Below are positions 59,014-64,000 of a DNA stretch of 64,000 nucleotides, piece by piece (the first letter of the stretch is position 1; each line of letters starts with the position of its first letter). The notes under the pieces are model-generated. The model saw only the letters and a program-made list of their open reading frames with translations, had not been told where the DNA came from and did not search any database. Origin of the DNA: Rhabditoides inermis (taxonomy: Eukaryota; Nematoda; Chromadorea; Rhabditida; Rhabditidae). The stretch is taken from the NCBI GenBank assembly GCA_963966185.1, contig CAWZYM010000100.1, positions 1 to 64,000 of the forward strand. The letters are read 5' to 3'. Made by a program: the position numbers and the translations under genes.

Positions 59014-59831
59014 TGTCGTGACCAGAGGCACGACCAACCATGTTCCCAATATCAACCGTTTACTGTTCTCAACTATTACAACCAAGTGAGTACTATCGCA
59101 ACTATAAGTTTATATCACAACATCTATGCGAAATACGCCACAACCACATTACATCGAGAGAAACCGACTATATTAATAATCAATCAACTCTACTGTGGCG
59201 CCGCTTCCCGCTCGTCGCTGCCAGCTGATCGTCGTCCCACTGTGCGCCGACTCCACTCGCGCGCCAGCATCTGCTCCTGACGCCATCGGAGCGCCGTCGT
59301 CTGGAAGATTCCCGGATGAGTCTACTTGAGGTGCGCGAGTCAATCCCACCTCATTCTGTTGATTGTCCCGCCGGCGTGCGGTCGACCCTTCCGTTCACAG
59401 AATCCCGTGATTCTGAAATTGTCGTTTATTGCGTTCCTGTAGTCTCCGTATTGACTGTAGTCCTATTGTTGTTCCCCGACTACGGTCAATTGTTGTTTCC
59501 GATTCGCTAGTGTCTGTCTAGCCCGTTCCCTATATTCCGTTCTCCATTTATTGCGTTTCTTTGTAAGTGTTCGCTCGTTACTGTTGTAAATTATTCTATT
59601 GTTGTTACCACTGTTTTGCTACGGCATTGCGATTGCGTTGTTCTAATAAAACAACTGAACCACCACGTGCGAACCACTATTGGCCTCTTAACACGAGAGC
59701 ACATTACACTCCCACATCACTGATTGTCAATCAGTGATTAACACAATCCGCCGGAAACCACTCAGCCCAATTTATCCTTTTCGGGCGTGTTTACGAGTGT
59801 GAATCGAGTATCTGCTATCCTCCACTGAACA
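59014..59831 (+). repeat. BEL 3' LTR, uninterrupted (818 bp)
   Basis: TGTCGTGACC...CACTGAACA. Contains AATAAA at 59645-59650. Apart from indels, only about one base difference from the 5' LTR was found by eye. Confidence 0.94.
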
Positions 59832-60107
59832 GGTAGATAACGAAAAATACGTTGATGAGCAAAATTGTTTTAAATTAATTATTGCATCTCAAAGACTCGT
59901 ACAATAATTTAAATGGTAGAAATATCAACCAAAACATCATACATAGCTGTAAAAAAAGATGCATTCAAGGCTCAACAAAGTGCGATCGCAATAACATTTC
60001 AGACAAAGATAAATGAGACTCACGTGCAGATCCAAAAAACGCATCTGAACCAAGAAGTTAGGAACTATCAAAAGATACCTATCTCAATAACAAAAACAAC
60101 GACGACG

Positions 60108-60151
<44 letters not shown>

Positions 60152-60193
60152 CATAATTAACAACAACAATCATCATCATTAACAACAACAATC
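59832..60193. repeat. Segmental duplication unit, copy C, right end
   Basis: Starts with the GGTAG target-site copy and continues the sequence found at 23056-23431 in copy A. It carries the CAA repeat (60099-60155) and stops matching after CAACAACAATCT, where A and B read TTAAAGAGC. Confidence 0.9.
60099..60155 (+). repeat. CAA/ACA trinucleotide repeat, copy C
   Basis: Intermediate in length between copies A and B. The duplication breakpoint lies about 40 bp beyond it. Confidence 0.88.
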
Positions 60194-60568
60194 TGCCACT
60201 AGATTCTAAATCGAGATTAGCAATACTTTGAAAAGAAAGGTAATTTTATCCGTACAACTTTTATCCGTAAACAACACCTCGCGAATCGTGCACATTTTTT
60301 TTGTCGCCTGTGCACAAGATACAAGATTTTTATGAATGTTTGACATTAGGAACTGGATTTTTTTCTCTCAAAATGCAGTCCTCGATACTTGTTACAGGTA
60401 ACAAATACTCGAGTACAAATTGATTGGTAAAAAACTCGATCTAATAGAGCTCATTTGCATATTCCAAATACGGTCTCACCGCCCTCTTCTCCAGCCGCCC
60501 CGTGGCAGAGTTGAATCTCAGCGAACAGAGCTTCTACCATGCCTGCAGAGTTTCTAGTTTCTGGAGAC

Positions 60569-60571
<3 letters not shown>

Positions 60572-60627
<56 letters not shown>

Positions 60628-60705
60628 AGAGAGGAGAAAGAGAGAAAGAGAGAAAGAGAGAAAGAGAGAGAGAGAGAAATAGAGAGAGAGGGAGAGAGAG
60701 AGAGA
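60572..60705 (+). repeat. GA microsatellite
   Basis: Mostly pure GA with GAAA interruptions. Confidence 0.92.
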
Positions 60706-60917
60706 GCAGCCTCCGTCTGCCCTCGTCTCGCTTCACGCTCACCACGGCCATACATGGTGCAACCTAGTACAGAGTGCGTCGCTATTTTCCGAATCCAACA
60801 CAAGATTTGTTGTTACCTGGCTAATGAGCTGTGTCCAGGTACTCCTGGCATAGTAGAACCGCTTCATGAAGAGAGCACGTGAGAAGAAGAAAGGAAGGCC
60901 AGACAGACGGCTGGCTG

Positions 60918-61088
60918 AAGAGAGAGAGTGAGGGAGAGAGTGGGGAGAGGGAGAGGGGGAGAGGGGGAGAGAGGGAGAGAGAGGGTGAGGGAGAGAGTGG
61001 GGAGAGGGAGAGAGGGAGAGGGAGAGGGGGAGAGGGGGAGAGAGGGAGAGGGGGAGAGAGGGAGAGAGGGAGAGAGGGAGAGAGGGAG
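60918..61088 (+). repeat. GGGAGA-type purine repeat
   Basis: An irregular mixture of GAGAGG, GGGAGA and GAGGGG units, less regular than the pure tract in copy B of gene 2. Confidence 0.9.
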
Positions 61089-61140
61089 CCAATATTGAAC
61101 CAATATTGATATCCATCGATAAACCAAATAAACCAATGCG

Positions 61141-61215
61141 GAGTATGTATGTAGTACACGGTACTGTGATGAGAGAATATGTAGTACACGGTACTGTGAT
61201 GAGAGAGTATGTAGT
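61141..61215 (+). repeat. 31-bp minisatellite, about 2.5 copies
   Basis: The unit TATGTAGTACACGGTACTGT followed by GATGAGAGA is repeated near 61147, 61178 and 61209. Confidence 0.85.
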
Positions 61216-61224
61216 GCACGGTAC

Positions 61225-61310
61225 TCAAATCAAATGTTTATTCGGAATCGCAAACATGATCATGACACGTACAAAAAACGGAATCATTCATAAGAACTTA
61301 AGATGGTAAA
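61225..61310 (-). mobile_element. Possible RTE 3'-end relic
   Basis: AAATCAAATGTTTATTCGGA on the plus strand resembles the reverse complement of the 3' end of the RTE LINE at 55830-55876 (AAATCAAATGTTTATCCAGA). The similarity covers about 30-40 bp and is by eye. Confidence 0.5.
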
Positions 61311-61342
61311 GGTTTTTGCGCCGAATGGAAGATGCAGGTTCA

Positions 61343-62655
61343 CTAATCGGGCTCTTTCACGTACATCCACACACGCGACGACGACTCATCGTCCCACTCA
61401 GTCAGCGTCTCTGAAACAGATCAACAGTACAGTACACATTAGCTTTTGAAAGTACTTCCAAGTAAACATAGTTTAGGACCAAAAATCAGTTCGATCAAAT
61501 GAAAAACAGTACAAACCAACAATCTTTGTTTGATTCGATTCGCCGCTAATTCCAGTTTTCTAACGCTACCGTTGAACCACTAACCAGGGGGTCAGAATCT
61601 CGACGACAGCGGGTTCGGATGCACCTACAGAGTTGAGAGCAACCAGCTTGATCTCGACACGAGTCTGCGGCTTGAGCGCAAGTTCGTACCGAGTCTCATT
61701 CGTCACGGCAATCGAGATCACAACCGGACATGGCGTCTGAAACACGAACAATAACATGTTGGCTGCAACACCCACAAATCGTCTACAGTACCGCTCACCC
61801 ACCTCAGCCTCAAGCTGTGTGAAGTGTGATCGTAGCCTGCCAGGCAGTAATCTCCTCTCCGTGGTCATTCGGTCGCTGCCAGGTAATGACACACTTGTCG
61901 TCACACTCGACTCGCACTCCAGTCGGCCGTTCCCGAGCTGCAACGATATCGTAATTACTGTATTGTTATTGGTCTACTTATACTGTAACCAGCTACAGAA
62001 TCTCCACCAACCCACCCCAGGCATTGGTAGTCTCTATAGTCTCCTGCGGTCGTCTCCTCCTCCGTGTACTCCTCGTCGACAAAGGCACAGTGCGCGTAGT
62101 TGGGGTAGACATGCTCGTTGCAGGACATGGAAGACGGCTCGCGAGGCGCCAGCACACGCACCACCTCCACAGTCCGCTCCACAGCAGCGCCGATTCCGTT
62201 CGAGGCACGGCAAGTGTACTCTCCATAGTTGTTGCCATCGTCGTTTTGCAGAGTCAGCTTGGAAGCGCCCGCGTCAGAGTAGATGACAACAGACGAGCCA
62301 TCAGCCTCGATCTGAAACGAGAGACATGAGGCGACACATGGCGGTGAAACGAGACACCCACCTCGTCTCCATCCTTGAACCACGACCACTCGGGGTGGGG
62401 CCACGCTTCGGCGGCACACTCGACAACAGCCGCGTGGCCGTCGAAAGAGCGCACGACAGAGGGGAGAGACGTCTTCATGACGGGCGCGAAGTTGACGGAC
62501 AGCTTGAGGGCGCGCTCCTCGCGGCCAGCCTCGTTCTCCACCACACACTTGTACGTGCCCGCATCGTCCAGCGAGATCTTGCCAATAGACACAATCAATC
62601 AGCTTGTCTCCATCGGCGCGAACAGACACGCGAGTCGACGCGTCGTCAACGAACT
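61343..62655 (-). pseudogene. Ig/fibronectin-III adhesion-type gene, 3' portion, with frame breaks
   Basis: Exon-like blocks on the minus strand are about 62655-62375, 62312-62016, 61937-61803, 61736-61585 and 61410-61343. The first block ends an Ig domain (ISLDDAGTYKCVVENEAG) and starts another (VECAAEAWPHPEWSWFKDGD). The second completes it (LTLQNDDGNNYGEYTCRASN) and adds a Cys-containing stretch. The third reads as a fibronectin-III strand set (PTGVRVECDDKCVITWQRP), and the fourth continues it (KPQTRVEIKLVALNSVGASE). Ig/FN3 proteins mediate cell adhesion at the membrane. Defects: a tandem ATTG (4 bp) near 62594 puts two halves of the first block in different frames, the third block needs a second frame change, and joining 61585 to 61410 produces a stop. 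No transmembrane segment is seen. It is a pseudogene or carries assembly indels. Confidence 0.7.
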
Positions 62656-63053
62656 AAAATATGACACGTGAGAAAATATTGTCCAAGATTTTCACATCTG
62701 TACCCTCACGTTATTATCAATGCGCACCTATTCATGCGGGAAACCAATTCCGATAATCCCAAATTACTCATGCAACGATTAGCCGGATTGAGGATGCGGG
62801 AGAAGAAGTGTATATGATTTTCAAAGTAGGCAGCTGGCTGGTGGCTTTCCAGAATTCCGATAATCACTTGTACTACCTCCTCTTCTACCCCACTAATACA
62901 CCGTCCTGTGTCCGAAACACTGACCCCAGTTTGAATGAATAGAGCCATTTCGGACAATGGACTATTGCCACCATAGGGTCACAGTCGCTATAGGTGCGGC
63001 CACTAGTCGTGATAACCCGTCATTACGATTAGCAGCCAAGTGCACTGACGCTT
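62656..63053. other. Unassigned sequence between Ig and SF3B1 fragments
   Basis: No domain, splice pattern or repeat is recognised. An 83-codon minus-strand frame (62706-62957) has no support. The left edge of SF3B1 homology is at about 63054, so a breakpoint lies here. Confidence 0.5.
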
Positions 63054-64000
63054 CGATTCCGTACGGGGCAGACGCCTCCGCCAGCGCAGACAGACACAGG
63101 GCGGTGATAGTGCGCACCTAAACATTTCATTGAACACTCTCTCCCTTCCTCCCTCGTCGACTCACCTTCTGCTGCTCGTCCTCGAGTCCTCCCTCGACAA
63201 TCTCGACGAGCGACTTGAGATGGGGCAGCACGGCGCATTCCATCAAAATGGCAATCTGCTGCACAATCTTGATACCAGTGTGCCTCGCCTGCCAACTCTT
63301 CTTCGACTTGCACACAGCCTTGAGGAAGGGCAGCAGGAAGGGGATGCCGAGAGCCGACGCGACGACGGCGATTACACGAGCAGTCGTGTTGCGCACATAC
63401 TCGTCCACGTTGTCAATGTCGAGTCGCATGGTGGAGATCATGGTGGCGAGACCGGCAGCCTTGGCCAGGTTCGAGATGATCTCTCTGCCCTCCACGCGAG
63501 CATAGTAGTCCTCGTCGATGAGGAGCGGCTCGATGACCACCAGAATCTTGTGCACGTACGGACGCACCAGGTCGTCCAGCTTGTACAGGATACGGTCAAT
63601 CACCTGAAAACAGCTCACAGCTCACACGTAAAAACGGTATCTATTTAACTAGAAATGCTTGAAACAATACACTCACCTTGACCATGAGATGACGCTCCTG
63701 ATCTTCGAGAGAAGGCGACATGAGAAGAGGTAGAATCTGGTTGAACAGCGGGCCGGCTCCGAATTTGCGCGCATCCTTTGTGATCTGAAACAAGACATTT
63801 GAAACACATGACGCAGTGCTATGTACTATGCACTCACGGTGCGCAATCCGCTCGTCCTCATATTCCGTTCTTGATCTTCAGCAGCTGGCTCATGATCGTT
63901 CAACTCCTCCTTGCTCTAAGTGCTCTCCACATCCATGAGCAGCTTATCGAAATACTGCGGTTTGAGCAGCGGTAGCTCCGCATTACTCGGCTGAGCTCCG
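63054..64000 (-). pseudogene. SF3B1: SF3B1-derived fragment (U2 snRNP splicing factor 3B subunit 1), truncated
   Basis: Exons on the minus strand: 64000-63838, 63784-63677, 63603-63166 and 63117 to about 63054. The encoded HEAT-repeat stretch is unmistakable ([79 protein letters not shown]). SF3B1 binds the intron branch region within the spliceosome. The family protein is about 1300 residues; about 250 are seen, corresponding roughly to the region that includes the human K700 cluster. The first visible exon has an in-frame TAG after DVEST and at least one further frame change before KIKNG. After APYGIE the homology stops within an exon. The copy is therefore 3'-truncated and disabled; its 5' part may continue outside the window. 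Confidence 0.85.

Larger units (their letters stand above)
45910..59831 (+). mobile_element. BEL/Pao LTR retrotransposon, nested and degenerate
   Basis: Bounded by LTRs beginning TGTCGTGACC and ending CACTGAACA, with a 5-bp target-site duplication that differs by one base (GGAAG left at 45905-45909, GGTAG right at 59832-59836; copies A and B have GGTAG at the empty site). Internal content: primer-binding site, gag, protease/RT/RNase H, integrase, and a G-rich tract before the 3' LTR. Two large insertions (a Helitron-like element and an RTE LINE) sit within it. Removing them leaves about 8.4 kb, a usual size for BEL/Pao. Several frame breaks, one internal stop and a changed RT active site show that this copy cannot work on its own. 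Confidence 0.95.
60194..61342. other. Repeat-rich unique flank
   Basis: Contains GA microsatellites at about 60572-60705, GGGAGA/GAGAGG-type purine repeats at 60918-61088, and a three-copy minisatellite of about 31 bp at 61141-61215 (GTAGTACACGGTACTGTGAT). At 61225-61270 there is a short sequence resembling the reverse complement of the RTE LINE 3' end. No gene is supported. Confidence 0.7.

Noticed and set aside
62706..62957. 83-codon minus-strand ORF between the Ig and SF3B1 fragments
   Set aside because: No similarity, no splice context, and it sits in a breakpoint region.

Overview
This is eukaryotic, metazoan DNA. Coding exons are separated by introns of only about 40-75 bp with GT...TTTCAG borders. 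The window carries a BEL/Pao LTR retrotransposon, immunoglobulin/fibronectin-III exons and a conserved SF3B1 fragment. The short introns and heavy repeat load would suit a compact-intron invertebrate such as a free-living flatworm or a nematode, but the sequence alone does not fix the taxon.

Layout. (1) Bases 1-17077 are an uninterrupted satellite of about 84 units of 203 bp, running off the left edge. (2) Bases 17078-60193 hold three tandem copies (A, B, C) of a unit of roughly 11 kb, each preceded by the same satellite: about 84 units before A, one before B and three before C. All cellular genes in the unit lie on the minus strand. They are gene 1 (uncharacterised multi-exon protein), gene 2 (B-box-like zinc-finger protein) and a frameshifted protein-kinase relic. 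A 15-bp minisatellite, a GGGAGA hexanucleotide repeat and a LINE relic complete the unit. Copy A is interrupted by a PHD-finger LINE (18834-22700). Copy B carries a hexanucleotide tract of about 151 units, where copy A has about 10. Copy C is interrupted by a BEL/Pao element (45910-59831) and ends in a CAA repeat at about 60193.

(3) The BEL element is itself nested. A 3.08-kb Helitron-like element sits in its 5' LTR, a tRNA-derived SINE sits in the Helitron, and an RTE-type LINE sits in its reverse transcriptase gene. (4) Bases 60194-64000 lie outside the duplication. They contain GA-rich repeats, a damaged Ig/FN3 adhesion-type gene and a truncated, mutated SF3B1 copy, both on the minus strand.

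Gene 1 is frameshifted in copies A and B, with an additional nonsense codon in B, and appears open in C. Gene 2 looks intact in both of its copies. The most notable signals are the hexanucleotide expansion in or next to the first exon of gene 2 copy B, the layered higher-order structure of the satellite inside a segmental amplicon, templated filler DNA at a LINE 5' junction, a self-templated palindrome extension in one LTR, and the four-deep transposon nest. No RNA gene apart from the tRNA-like SINE head, no CRISPR array and no bacterial-type operon was seen.
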